A stretch of 64,000 bases of DNA. Source: Nemertoderma westbladi. Taxonomy: Eukaryota > Xenacoelomorpha > Nemertodermatida > Nemertodermatidae. A program made the translations under genes and the position numbers. The stretch covers positions 1-64,000 of the forward strand of contig JAUCBJ010004899.1 of the NCBI GenBank assembly GCA_032718475.1, given 5' to 3'. The notes beneath the pieces were generated by a model. It saw only the letters and a list, made by a program, of their open reading frames with translations. It did no database searches and was not told where the DNA came from. This document shows positions 44,629 to 54,793 of this stretch, piece by piece. The stretch's first letter is position 1; the number at the start of each line of letters is the position of its first letter.

Positions 44629-45594
44629 TTAGTACGGGTTTGGTCCAATTCCCTTGCCAACAACCTCGTAAGCAAATATTTCAGTCTGAAACGCGGGATT
44701 GTGCGTGACTTTAATCCAATCGATTTCCAAACAATATGGTCCGTTATTATTGTCGGCAATGAGGAAGGAAAGTCCACATACCTGTCTGAGGTTCGGTAGT
44801 ATCTGTCTCCGTTGCACCCATCCCTTATTGGTGAGAAAAAACTTAGAGAAAGGGACCTCTACAGTCTGCCAGTGGGGACCCCCACGGGTGCTGAAGTAGT
44901 AATTAAACCGGTCGTCCCACTGCAGGTCTACTTCGGTCAGACAGTCCAACTGCACGCCCCACATGCGTCCGTCTCCCCTAACCCGCATCTCGAGACAATT
45001 GAAGTCCGTGAAGTCCTCCCAATGAAGTCTATCGAATGACTTGAACCTATACTCCTGTTTGAGACAGGCGTAACCTGAGTACCAGCCGGAGTTATCCCGC
45101 GGAGGGGTCGTGTCCAGAACTCCGAAGAACAAGAGTTTACCTTCCCGGTTTACAGTTAACGACGCCGTAGAATAACCGTTTATCTCGAAATCGCTGGCGA
45201 CTTTCCAAAGTTTCAAACTCTCGAGTCCATTGAATTCGAATAGAATTCGCTGTTTGAAAGGGTCTCTGTATTTCTCGAATTCTCGGTTCAGGAATTCGGG
45301 ATGCGCGCACCACAAGAACCAGTCGCGATTCTCTCGGTAAAACAAGCGGATTTCGTGGACGATTTTACCCAGGTAAGATCTCTCCTTGCCTTCCAGATAC
45401 CGGGAACTTCGTTCCTCTACCCAGGCCAGGAAGTAGCTGATCCAGCGACGCCAGAACAATTGGTCGGAAGTTACTGGAACTGTAGGCGGCGGTCTAGGAG
45501 GTTCATTATCCAGTCTATACGGTGGTTGAACCCCTTGGTAGTGGCGCAATAAGCGAACCCTGCGCCTAGTAACTAAACTCCTGAGAGAGAACAT
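44629..45594 (-). CDS. NDUFAF1: NDUFAF1 (CIA30), mitochondrial complex I assembly factor
   Basis: A single frame of 321 codons from ATG 45594. The first ~20 residues are rich in Arg and hydrophobics without acidic residues (FSLRSLVTRRRVRLLRHY), as expected for a mitochondrial import signal. Residues about 115-290 form the CIA30 domain, a beta-sandwich related to carbohydrate-binding folds. Recognisable parts are LESLKLWKVASDFEINGYSTASL, YSGYACLKQEY, FNCLEMRVRGDGRMWGVQLD and GLSFLIADNNNGPYCLEIDWIKV. The protein acts in the matrix/inner membrane MCIA complex that builds the membrane arm of complex I. Its start lies 89 bp after the stop of TMEM234 on the same strand, with no AATAAA/ATTAAA between, so co-transcription is possible. 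Intronless in this window. Confidence 0.92.
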   Translation of the reverse strand: MFSLRSLVTRRRVRLLRHYQGVQPPYRLDNEPPRPPPTVPVTSDQLFWRRWISYFLAWVEERSSRYLEGKERSYLGKIVHEIRLFYRENRDWFLWCAHPEFLNREFEKYRDPFKQRILFEFNGLESLKLWKVASDFEINGYSTASLTVNREGKLLFFGVLDTTPPRDNSGWYSGYACLKQEYRFKSFDRLHWEDFTDFNCLEMRVRGDGRMWGVQLDCLTEVDLQWDDRFNYYFSTRGGPHWQTVEVPFSKFFLTNKGWVQRRQILPNLRQVCGLSFLIADNNNGPYCLEIDWIKVTHNPAFQTEIFAYEVVGKGIGPNPY

Positions 45595-45683
45595 AGAACC
45601 GATGGTCTGTTTGCATTCGCATAAACAAACGGATGAAAATTAACTTCACCGAGATCTTTGCATGATTATTTCGTTTAAATGAG
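45595..45683 (-). promoter_or_regulatory. Very short TMEM234-NDUFAF1 intergenic spacer
   Basis: 89 bp between the two same-strand genes. No poly(A) signal is visible on the minus strand. A sequence ending AAATGCAAACAG-like (AG at 45608-45607) lies about 13 nt before the NDUFAF1 start and could serve as a 3' splice site if transcripts are trans-spliced. This is speculative. Confidence 0.3.
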
Positions 45684-46070
45684 TCAGATGATTTTATCGA
45701 TGACGCACAATGTCACACCAATAACGACCAACAATCCCCCACACAACGTCCAAACTCCACCGACCTGTTCACCCAGAAAGTGGCCTGTGAGCGCTGTGAA
45801 CACAAAAGTTAATGAGTTAGCGAGAGGAACGGCCAACGATATATCGGCACCACCCAGGGTTAGGAAGTAGAGAAGAGAACCACACTGGTTCAACACAAAG
45901 GGCAGGGTAAACTTCCAATTCCTAATCAAGTAAATTATCTCGTAAATAAATTGCAGAATTATATTGGATTGTTTTACTTTGACGATATCAGCACCTCCTC
46001 GCTTCAAAAAGGGGTTCGTCCCACCCCAGATAATAGCCACAATGAACAAACAGAAAATATCGCGAAGCAT
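45684..46070 (-). CDS. TMEM234: TMEM234 (UPF0546) four-helix membrane protein
   Basis: A single frame of 128 codons from ATG 46070, the normal length for this family of small membrane proteins. Hydrophobic segments at about 3-17, 62-77, 80-98 and 104-125 fit the family's EamA/small-multidrug-resistance-like fold. Conserved parts visible are IWGGTNPFLKRG near the N-terminus, LNQCGSLLYFLTL in the middle, and LAVPLANSLTFVFTALTGHFLGE followed by a GGVWTLCGGLLVVIGVTLC helix. The biochemical function of TMEM234 is not established; a role in the vertebrate kidney filtration barrier has been reported. It is followed at 89 bp by NDUFAF1 on the same strand. No intron is seen. Confidence 0.88.
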   Translation of the reverse strand: MLRDIFCLFIVAIIWGGTNPFLKRGGADIVKVKQSNIILQFIYEIIYLIRNWKFTLPFVLNQCGSLLYFLTLGGADISLAVPLANSLTFVFTALTGHFLGEQVGGVWTLCGGLLVVIGVTLCVIDKII

Positions 46071-46799
46071 TTAGGGGTACTGATTTATAGCAGTTGCACT
46101 TCCTACTTGCAGTAATACTGAAATAGCAATACCAATTGAAACAGCTTTGAGTCTGCCAGTTACAACGGACTTTTGACAGTGACCACTTGTGACTTATGTG
46201 TTGATTAGTTTAGTTCCGCTGTACCGGTACAAGTTAACTAACATTTCTGCTGTTCACACTTCACACAACAGAATATAGGCCCAATAAAATGTATTTAAAT
46301 ATAGGCCCAATAAAATGTATTTAAATATAGGCCCAATCAAATGTATTTAGGAGTCGTTAAAGACAGGTTAGATCTTTGGAGAATTTAAATTTCCCGCTAT
46401 AAAGTGGGGTTGTCAACGACAACGACGAAGATCAACCCTGTTTTTAACGATCCTGGCTCAGCCTCAGCCTTTAATTTTTCTCTTTTCATTTGCTCTTGGT
46501 ATAGTACACATAAAAGTGTGGTCGGTAATTATTTAACACCACAACATCAGAAATCATATTCAGCGACCCCGATGAATATTAGCTGAGGTACAACAACAAC
46601 TACTGTACTGGTATACCTCACTGCAGCTATTACGTACGCCGCTATCTCGAGTCTAATTTTACGCATTTCCTTGCGTGAATGCATATTAGTGGCCAAATTG
46701 GGCTATCCTGTTCCTGCGGTAGTTTTCGGCCAAACTACAGGTCAGCTAACAGGAAACTATACGGCATATGAATTATGAACTAGGACACTGGCAGTGTCA
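46071..46799. other. TMEM234 5' flank
   Basis: Contains a three-copy 26-bp repeat (46275-46350). No supported gene. Confidence 0.35.
46275..46350 (+). repeat. 26-bp repeat, three copies
   Basis: Three head-to-tail copies of the unit ATAGGCCCAATAAAATGTAT plus TTAAAT; the last copy has one substitution and is shortened. Confidence 0.9.
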
Positions 46800-47080
46800 T
46801 TGTGGGGGCGCTGTTCCATCAACACTTCTAAAGTTTGGCGCAAGAGGGAGAAATATCTGAAAGTTGGAATCTCTCATATAGATATTTGGTATCCCTTCAA
46901 ACTGAAACTTGGCATATCTCCGTTCTAGACGATTCATAGGCTGCGTCTTTATGGGACGCTAATCCCTCTGCAGGACTCAAGTTTACCATTAGAGGCTGAA
47001 ATGGAAGCATTTCAGAAATATCTGAACGGAAAATCTTCATCCATTTCCTATTATTGTTTGTAAGCCTTTCTTCCTGATTG
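46800..47080. repeat. Diverged member of the 315-bp family
   Basis: Shares the layout of the 40.6-41.7 kb units: AACTGAAACTTGGCATATCT, CATAGGCTGCGTCTTTATGG and TTAGAGGCTGAAATGG...CATTTCAGAAATATCTGAACGG. Confidence 0.45.
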
Positions 47081-48525
47081 ATATCTGGGGCCGTATGCTT
47101 AGATGTAGTATGAACTAGGGTAGTTATATCTAGAGATAGTAAGTACTAACTAACTAGCAGTCACTGTCACTAGCACATATTATTAGATTGTAGACCTCAG
47201 CTTGAGTTTTTGTGATGTTTTCAACCGCTAGCGGGTAAAAGTGAAATCTGCTTATATTTTGCATATAATTCTTCCGTGACACTTAACATAATATTGTATC
47301 ACGTGCTGCGCATAGGCACCACTTTGTGTGGTGCAAAATACACCGCTTTCTCTCGCAATGAAATAAAAGGGAAATTAAATAAAGCTCTTCGCTATTATTG
47401 CTGTACCCAATTTATTAGTTTCTTTCACTAGTTTAGTGATGTAAAGATTTTATATCGCTAAAATTACTGAAATGGGCTTTCTGTTCACTAATTTTAGTGT
47501 TAGAATCCAACTCTGCAATAAGTATTAGACTTAAGTATTACTCCCCCTATTAGACATAATTTGATGAAGATTGATGAAGAATTTGATGTAATAAGATCCT
47601 CCCAAAACATATCTCGTACCTGATGAGAACTAATGATAGTGAAAAAGGTGACCATTGTTGTTGCACAACTTTCTATAGACACTTCAACACAATTTATCCA
47701 TATATAATTTTTGCATATGGTGGTTGAATTTTTCATGGCAAATATTTCAAAGGGTATGACTGAATTCTTTGTCACGTCCCTAATTTGAGTACGGGGAAAT
47801 GTAGATATTCTACCCCCTTCATGATTTTATTTATGTACACCACACAGACACAACTCAATAGATTATTGATTGAGGCAGAATATTTGTGTTTCGTAAAATT
47901 GAAAATAGTGACAAAAAGTGCTTTCTTCAGGTATTTTTTAAAAATATCATTAAAAATTACTTTTCACTAAAAAGTCCCCCCCCCCCCCCCCCGCCTCCAT
48001 CAGTTGTGAGAATAAAGTGAACGGTTAGTTAGTTAGTTAATGTGATCGTCTTAAGGGCAATCAGCTGAATCATTTAAAATTCTAAACCCCAAGTTTCGCA
48101 TTCTATCAATTGTTGGGCAATAATATTAATAATATTAATTATGGGGAATAATTACTGGTACCCCTAGTAACAATTAATTGTTACCTACCACCCATATCCA
48201 TAATTACATAAGGGGACAACCCACGTCGAGCTCTGGTCAGGAACCCGCTAAGGGGCCAAACCCAACGATTACAAAATAATACAATTAACGGAGACGGTAA
48301 TTAGCGGTGGATGTATAATTTAGTTAGTTTCACCGGCACAGTGAAAAATCACCGTACAACTTCTCCATAATAATATATTCGTAAGTAGATTGCGAACATA
48401 CAACCTACTTCAGCTAATTTACATCACAACGTCAACGCAAAAACGGCCGACACCAAACATATAAGACGTTGTTACTTTTAGTTTTAAGATCACAGACAGC
48501 ACCAAATTTAGCAATTCATTTAAAA
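47081..48525. other. Intergenic region with poly(C)
   Basis: No supported gene. Contains an element-end-like CACGTGCTGCGCATAGGCAC near 47299, a 17-C run, and unassigned sequence downstream of eIF5B. Confidence 0.35.
47976..47992 (+). repeat. Poly(C) tract, 17 C
   Basis: Uninterrupted run of 17 C. Confidence 0.9.
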
Positions 48526-51500
48526 TTATAAAATTTCAAATATTTTCTTTAATTCAATAATGAGTTGCCAGTCCTGTTTGACCAGTTCGTCCCTAAACCA
48601 ATCCTTTAGTGCGTCGATGGAAGTCCTGGATATTTTGCTAACAAGGAAGTCCGTGTGATCGAAATGACGTCCGTACATCTTTGGTGCGTCACTTCCGGTG
48701 TGGTCGATCTTCACGCAGATCTCCTGGCCGCGACGCGCGAACTCTATCGGTTTATTGTTCGCTTCCAGCGAGACGACCACCCCTATATCGAGAGACTCCT
48801 CCCTCCCGGGGACTCCTGGTTTCCCGGGTACCGAGATAGGAGTCCCGGCCTTGAGGATTCCATCCTCAACGATAATGCCGACCACTATGGGATCCCGACT
48901 GTTGAAGATAAACTGCGGGAGAATTCTAAGTTTACAAGGGAAGATCGCCACACTTCGGAATTCTTCCTTCTTCCTTTTATGTAACTCGTCTAAGTAATCG
49001 GTAAACATATCGAATAGATGGTAGATGATATCGGCGGTGAATATTCGAACGCCCAGCTGTTCGGCGAGTTCTTGGGCGTCTCGTTCTACCTTTATATCGA
49101 ACGCCAGCAGCACCGCATACTTGGGCTCGCGTTCCAACATAACGCTCGCGATCTTTATGTCCCTCTTGTGAACCGGCCCGATCCCGATTGCCGCATACGG
49201 AATCTTCTTACTGCGTAGGAACTCGAGCAGGGCCTCTAGGGAGCCCAGCGTCGAGGCCTGCACGTAAACCCCCTCGTCGCTGAGTTTAATCGCGCTTAGC
49301 GTCTCGCGCAACGCCTTCTCGCACTCATCCCGGAGTAGCGGGACCTCGTCCGGTTGCTGGGCGACCCACAACGCGGTCCCCGCTACCGCTTTCTCGAGCT
49401 CCTTAGCGAGTAACTTAATCCCCTGGGATGCCTCGATAGACTTGTGTTTCTCGTAGGGATTCTTCACGCGGAGTTCCTTTAGGGGCTGCGGCATGAGAAG
49501 GCCCCGGATCTGTGTGACTATCGGGCCCTCCGTTCCCGCCACTACGATAGTGTCGCCCTCGTTCAGCCGCCCGTTAACTAGGATTACGTCGATCGTGGTC
49601 CCTAACCCGACCATTGACTTCACCTCCATCACGGTCGCGTGCAGCTCCTCGCAGTAGGAGAGCCGCCGAGCCAACCGAGTCTGCGATATTGAGACCAACA
49701 AGGCCATGAGGTTGCCCATCCCGTCGCCGGTGTGCGCGGACGTTGGAACCAAGGAGACGTACTCCTTGGGGTTGGGGTTCTCGTAGAACAGAGCCGCGTT
49801 GATTCCTTGTTCCGCGAACTCGGTGAGGGTCACCTTGAGTCGGTCGGAGAAGGCGAACTTAGTGCTGGACTCCTGGGAGTCTATGGTGTCCCGGACGTCG
49901 GAACGCGGTTCCGGACACCAGCCGAACAGACGGTCTACCTTATTGAGCGCCACAACAAACGGGGTTTTACGACTCCGCAGCAGTTTGAGTGACTCGATCG
50001 TCTGTGGTTCCAGTCCGTGCATGAGGTCGACGACGAGCACAGCGATGTCGCAGAGACTGGAGCCGCGAGAGCGCAGATTGCTGAAGGACTCGTGTCCGGG
50101 GGTGTCGATAACAAGCAGTCCGGGAAGGCGGACATCCGCGGGGTCCCGGACCCCCTGTGTCTGGTCCCGTAGCGCCTCTACCGGGATGAAGGTGGCGCCA
50201 ATCTGCTGGGTGATCCCACCCGCCTCCCCGTCCTGCACGTTGGTTCGACGGATTTTATCGAGGATTTTCGTTTTCCCGGTGTCGACGTGGCCGAGGACGC
50301 AGACAACGGGAGAGCGGAGTTTATCGAGATTTCGACCCGCCTCGTTGGTTTCTTTCCGACGCGCCAAGCGCTCTGCAACCGTTTCTATAACAACCGGAGG
50401 TTCACTAACATCATCCACTTCCACTTCATCCTCGACGCTACTAATAGACCCCGAAGCATCCACCACATCTTCCTCCTCCGACGTATCGCTCTCCCAATCG
50501 TCTTTGATATCTTCGTCACTGTCTCCTTCCTCCTCTTCCTGCTTATCTTCCACCTCCACTACGACTTCCGTCTGCTCCACAACAACATCTACCTTGGGTT
50601 TCCTCTTCGCCCCGTAAACCGGTTTCTTTCTCTTCTGCTCTCCCTCCACTCGCGTCGGAATTTCCAATCCCTGGGCTCGGAGGTCTTCCCTCATCTGTTC
50701 CGCTCGTCGCTTCGACTCCTGCTGCGCTTTAGTCAACCATTTACCTTCGGCCTTCAACCGTTCCTTCCGGTCCTTCTCCTTCTGTTTTTTCTTATCCTTC
50801 CTCTCCTGTTCCAATCGTTTTACCTCCAATCGACGTTGGATTTCCTCCTCCACCTTACGGATTCTTTCTTCCTCCTCCGCTTTCAATCTTTCTTCCTCTT
50901 CCTGCATCTTTTTCAGCGCCTCCTGTCGTGCCTTCAGTATCCCTTTACTCAAGCCGGATTTCTTTTCCTTCTTCTCATCAGTTTTGCCATCCTTTTTCTT
51001 GGCATCTTCTCCTTTCTTCTTCTTCTTTGTCTCTTTTTTAGCCTCTCCGTCTCCACCTTTTGATGTCGACACTTCCATGGGTTGATCTACCGGTTCCTCA
51101 GTCTCAACATCGCCACTAGTCTCCGGTGCCGTACTAGCACAGGCACTATCCCCCACCGGCACCGTTGCAACTTGTTTACGTCTTTCTTCCTGTTTCTGTT
51201 TTTGCTTCTGACGTTTCTCCCTCTCTTTCTTTTCCATCCGTTTTTGAGCCGCAGTCTTTACAGTTGCACCATCCTCTAACTCATCCACGCCCTTGAGGGT
51301 AGCAGGTGGTGTAGATTCAGTTTCTATTATTGTCTCTTTCAAAGGAGGACTTGAACTGCTAAGATTGTCAGTTTCTTGATGAACGCCTTTTATTTCATCT
51401 GTTTCCGCTATACCGTTATGTTGAGTCGGGGCTTGCGAAAGTTTATTCTCTTTTACTTCTACATGGCGTTGGAGTTCTGTATCGCTGTCCCTTATATTAT

Positions 51501-51687
51501 CCGAAACTTTAAGACCCTCTATTTCTGCCAGAACATCATCTTCCCAGTCCTCATCCTTTTTCTTTCTGCTCTTTCCAGTTTTTTTTATTGTTGGAATGGA
51601 CTTTTCGGAAATTTCACCAGGTTTTGTATCAATATCAACTTCTTGTTCAGTATCATCGTCGCGTTTTACTTTTTTTCCCTTACCCAT
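48526..51687 (-). CDS. EIF5B: eIF5B, translation initiation GTPase
   Basis: A single frame of 1053 codons. The first ATG is 51687-51685 (MGKGKKVKR, the usual eIF5B N-terminus). Residues about 1-430 are a highly charged Lys/Glu-rich, disordered region as in animal orthologues. The GTPase domain follows: G1 GHVDTGKT (about 465-472), the switch-I GGITQQIGAT, G3 DTPGHE (about 530) and G4 NKVD (about 581). Domains II-IV continue to the C-terminal helix ending DWQLIIELKKIFEIL, which contacts eIF1A. The protein catalyses 60S subunit joining at the start codon in the cytoplasm and is the orthologue of bacterial IF2. It is somewhat shorter than human eIF5B (1220), the difference lying in the N-terminal region. 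All catalytic motifs are intact. A 3.2-kb uninterrupted reading frame is striking because eIF5B is split into over 20 exons in vertebrates. Confidence 0.95.
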   Translation of the reverse strand: MGKGKKVKRDDDTEQEVDIDTKPGEISEKSIPTIKKTGKSRKKKDEDWEDDVLAEIEGLKVSDNIRDSDTELQRHVEVKENKLSQAPTQHNGIAETDEIKGVHQETDNLSSSSPPLKETIIETESTPPATLKGVDELEDGATVKTAAQKRMEKKEREKRQKQKQKQEERRKQVATVPVGDSACASTAPETSGDVETEEPVDQPMEVSTSKGGDGEAKKETKKKKKGEDAKKKDGKTDEKKEKKSGLSKGILKARQEALKKMQEEEERLKAEEEERIRKVEEEIQRRLEVKRLEQERKDKKKQKEKDRKERLKAEGKWLTKAQQESKRRAEQMREDLRAQGLEIPTRVEGEQKRKKPVYGAKRKPKVDVVVEQTEVVVEVEDKQEEEEGDSDEDIKDDWESDTSEEEDVVDASGSISSVEDEVEVDDVSEPPVVIETVAERLARRKETNEAGRNLDKLRSPVVCVLGHVDTGKTKILDKIRRTNVQDGEAGGITQQIGATFIPVEALRDQTQGVRDPADVRLPGLLVIDTPGHESFSNLRSRGSSLCDIAVLVVDLMHGLEPQTIESLKLLRSRKTPFVVALNKVDRLFGWCPEPRSDVRDTIDSQESSTKFAFSDRLKVTLTEFAEQGINAALFYENPNPKEYVSLVPTSAHTGDGMGNLMALLVSISQTRLARRLSYCEELHATVMEVKSMVGLGTTIDVILVNGRLNEGDTIVVAGTEGPIVTQIRGLLMPQPLKELRVKNPYEKHKSIEASQGIKLLAKELEKAVAGTALWVAQQPDEVPLLRDECEKALRETLSAIKLSDEGVYVQASTLGSLEALLEFLRSKKIPYAAIGIGPVHKRDIKIASVMLEREPKYAVLLAFDIKVERDAQELAEQLGVRIFTADIIYHLFDMFTDYLDELHKRKKEEFRSVAIFPCKLRILPQFIFNSRDPIVVGIIVEDGILKAGTPISVPGKPGVPGREESLDIGVVVSLEANNKPIEFARRGQEICVKIDHTGSDAPKMYGRHFDHTDFLVSKISRTSIDALKDWFRDELVKQDWQLIIELKKIFEIL

Positions 51688-51981
51688 AATCAAATAATTA
51701 TTGGAGTAATGTTACCAGGTTACACTCACTAACAGATTCATCAAAAGTGTAGGCTACTGTGTACTACAGTACAGCAGTACTACATACTAGTCCAGTAGTC
51801 CAGATTACAGGATTATATAATTATACTACTCCACTAGGACTACTGTCAGCACCCTCAGCAGTCAGATTGTCTGACTGTACTGTACTACTATAACTAACCT
51901 TAGTCTGTTAGTGTAAGCAAGGCAGTAATACAGTACAGCAGTACAGCAGTAGGCCTAATAGGGAGCCCAACCCCAACCAAC
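51688..51981. other. eIF5B 5' flank
   Basis: Repetitive CAGTACAG/TACTACAGT words; core promoter not placed. Confidence 0.3.
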
Positions 51982-52128
51982 GCGGACGCGTCATGCGGAT
52001 GCGTCAAGCGGACGCGTCATGCGGATGAGTCAAGCTGTCAAGCGGACCGCGGACGCGTCAAGTGGACGTGTCAAGCGGACGCGTCAAGCTGAGGAGTCAA
52101 GCCTGGTCAAGTGTCAAGCGGACGCATG
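51982..52128 (+). repeat. 13-bp minisatellite GCGGACGCGTCAA
   Basis: About eleven degenerate copies of GCGGACGCGTCAA (variants with CATG, GTGGACGTG and GAGGAGTC). CpG-rich, about 300 bp upstream of the eIF5B start. Confidence 0.85.
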
Positions 52129-52690
52129 GAATTTTAAAATTTGAGTTGCCGAATATTCGGCATACAGGCATAAATTGCAAATCTGCAAATTACTACTGCA
52201 CTACGGCAGACCGGTACGGCGGTACGGTAGAAGCAACATCAGAAAATAGCTGTAAGAAATTAAATAATAGAATCTGATCTGATGTATTGGTATTAATTAC
52301 TATACTGCTATAGGATATAAAGACAGTTTCAGAGTTTGCAACTGCGGTTTGTATTATTTTATAATATGTAACATATGTTATTAATGTATTAGGCCTGCTG
52401 TTAGGCGAAGTACCGGTACCGAGTTCAAATCCCACTCGCCAGCTCGCCGACATACTTTTTTGTTATGACATTTTTAACACTCAATCAGGACAAAATTGCA
52501 ATTATAACTTTAAATTTAGTATGCCTATAAAACAATATAGGATTGCATTTATTTTTTCCGGTAAAAAAGTAAATTTAAATATTTTTGGTGGAATTTCTTG
52601 AATTTTATTGAGAATTAGTCGTTAGATCGATAACAACCAGTATTGGGGAGATATAGTATGATGATCACCAGAAACCAGATTTCCACTGAT
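52129..52690. other. Non-coding; weak tRNA-like B box
   Basis: GAGTTCAAATCCC near 52420 resembles a pol III B box, but there is no pairing T arm and no good A box. No gene is supported. Confidence 0.3.
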
Positions 52691-52700
52691 TGCGGGAGGT

Positions 52701-53830
52701 GGGGGGGGGGGGGGGGGGGGGGGGGGAGAGACTCAAAACCCGCCTTGGCGAATTCGTATCCCGCCTCAATGATAAATTCTCAATTTAGGTATAAAGGAAC
52801 AGGTTACAGTGGAACGTGATTTTAACCAAACAATAAACTAAACACAATAGAACAGGTTACAGTTAAGAGCAATCACCTGTTATTTGCGTCCAATTTCAAT
52901 TTCCCGATTTTATGAATTTTCAATTTTATGAATTTTTATTGCGTCCAGTTCCCCCCAGGGACGGATTATGGATTTTCGGGCCCCCGGCAGTCGAAACTTA
53001 CGGGTCCCTAACCCACCAACCCCCCCAAACCCCCACGAAAACCAATTGCAAAAAAATTTGGACCCCGTTGTAAAAAGTAGGTAATTATTACTTTTTCCTA
53101 AAATTACACCAAAAGACATCAATCTACTGTATATTTAGGTACGACTGACATTCTGACAGATTCTGAGAAATATGTAATGTGTGACTTTGATCCTTGTGAC
53201 TACTGAACTCGTGGATGATTTCAGATAAATCGAATTGAAAAGAAAAGTAAATGTTAATAATTGTACAGTATAATACAGTAATAAATTACTATTCATTCAA
53301 ATCCACATTTTTGCGAACGTTTTCCTTTAAACAGTACACTTTTTTTTAAAACACTTTAAACATTTTTTTTAAAAACTTAACAGTATTTTAAACATTCTAT
53401 GGGACAAGGTGTATATCTCGGCGCGGCTTTAAGTAATTTAATTATGCAAAATGAAAGGAACATAATAAAATTTACTTCCGTAAGAATCAGCGCAGTGATT
53501 AAAATTATTAAAATAATATTAACAATACAATAATTATACTATACTATTATGAGCACTTAATACACTCATAATTAACGTACCAATCCAATGCACTATCATT
53601 GTTAAAATTGGATGGGAAGCCCTTACGCTCAGCATATTCACCTCCATTACTGGAATATAAATATTTATTGAACAGCCAGAAATTAATAAATAAATTAGGT
53701 TGTTTTATCAGTGAGATAATGTTCGGTAAATTTATCCCAACTTGCAGGCCCCTTCCAACTTACGGGCCCCCTGCAGCTGCCCCTGTTGCCCCCCCCCCCC
53801 TTAATCCGTCCCTGGTCCCCCCCTATCTGA
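52701..53830. repeat. Composite repeat (family C), copy 1, split by hAT
   Basis: Begins with 26 G (52701-52726). It then shares AACCCGCCTTGGCGAATT, TCCCGCCTCAATG, a family B copy (52797-52865), TGTTATTTGCGTCCAATTTC and CCCCTATCTGAT with 61045-61290. The second copy is uninterrupted; this one is opened by the hAT insert at 52956-53814. Confidence 0.8.
52956..53814. mobile_element. hAT element (non-autonomous), 859 bp
   Basis: TIRs CAGGGACGGATTA (52956-52968) and TAATCCGTCCCTG (53802-53814). 8-bp flanks GTTCCCCC and GTCCCCCC differ at one base. Subterminal GGGCCCCC blocks occur at both ends. The paralogous sequence at 61.27 kb reads GTTTCCCCCCTATCTG without the insert, a natural empty site. 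No transposase frame. Confidence 0.87.
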
Positions 53831-54015
53831 TTTTATTACATGAGTTGAAAGAGCATCGACGTACGGCAGTACGGTGGCTGATCTTTACCGGCCACATTTG
53901 AATTCTTCTTTTTTTTTTCAAAAAAAAGTACACCTAATTATTCAGACAAATATTTAGCTGTACTTTTTTTTTCTTAAAAAATAAATACATCTAATTATTC
54001 TGACAAATAATTTGG
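53823..54015. other. Short tandem duplication, non-coding
   Basis: Two diverged copies of a ~70-bp block containing CTAATTATTCAGACAAAT / CTAATTATTCTGACAAAT (about 53930 and 53990). Confidence 0.5.
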
Positions 54016-54793
54016 AGTATTTAGATAGATAGATTTATTTATACATTATGTAAAAACAATAACAAATACACCAAACAATGTACCGGTATAAAGGTATTGT
54101 CCAACATAACATATAGGATTACCCCTAAAGCTTTGCAGCTTATTTCCTAGGGGGTCCTCTATGTTACTTGGTTACAAATACAATATTACACTACAGTACG
54201 CTAACCTAAAACCAATATAAAACGTAATTACACTATGTACATGTACAACTTTACCAAGAGCGTGGCAATGCCCGACTCAACGATAAAGATGTAATGTACA
54301 GAACAATTTATTATAAAACGTATTTACAGTATAAATAGTAAATAATTAATAAACTAATAACTTACTGTAGGACTGACTATTGTACCTATTTTTACATTGC
54401 ACACGGAGGTGAGATTTAACTACAGATTTAAAAGAATGTTAAGGCGTAGCTGCTTAACTCTACTATCTATAAGTTAAGTAGTCCAGATTCAGAAAAGTCA
54501 TCTGGAGTTAGGTGGTGCCTAGGTTTGTAGTCTTTAATAAATCGTACTACTTTATTCAGAGCTAGGCCTACTTGTAATTTACATAAGAAGAGCAAAGTAA
54601 CTTGCGGGAGTCGGTGTTTAAACTATTTTTATTTCCGTATAGAAACCTAAGCCTACTGTTAACTTTAGAGAAAATATTTTTCACTGTGCTTTCTCCTGAT
54701 AAGCAGTTATCCAATGTGGCGCCTAAATATTTAATTCCTTTTTATTTTCAATCTTATGTCCATTACTAGTGACTTCAAACTTAGTTACCTTCT

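Noticed and set aside
49799-51063. Long plus-strand frames opposite eIF5B
   Set aside because: They lie antisense to a clearly conserved gene and have Ser/Leu-rich composition that reflects the reverse complement of Lys/Glu codons.
52385-52450. tRNA gene suggested by GAGTTCAAATCCC
   Set aside because: No pairing T arm, acceptor stem or A box; at best a pol III-derived remnant.
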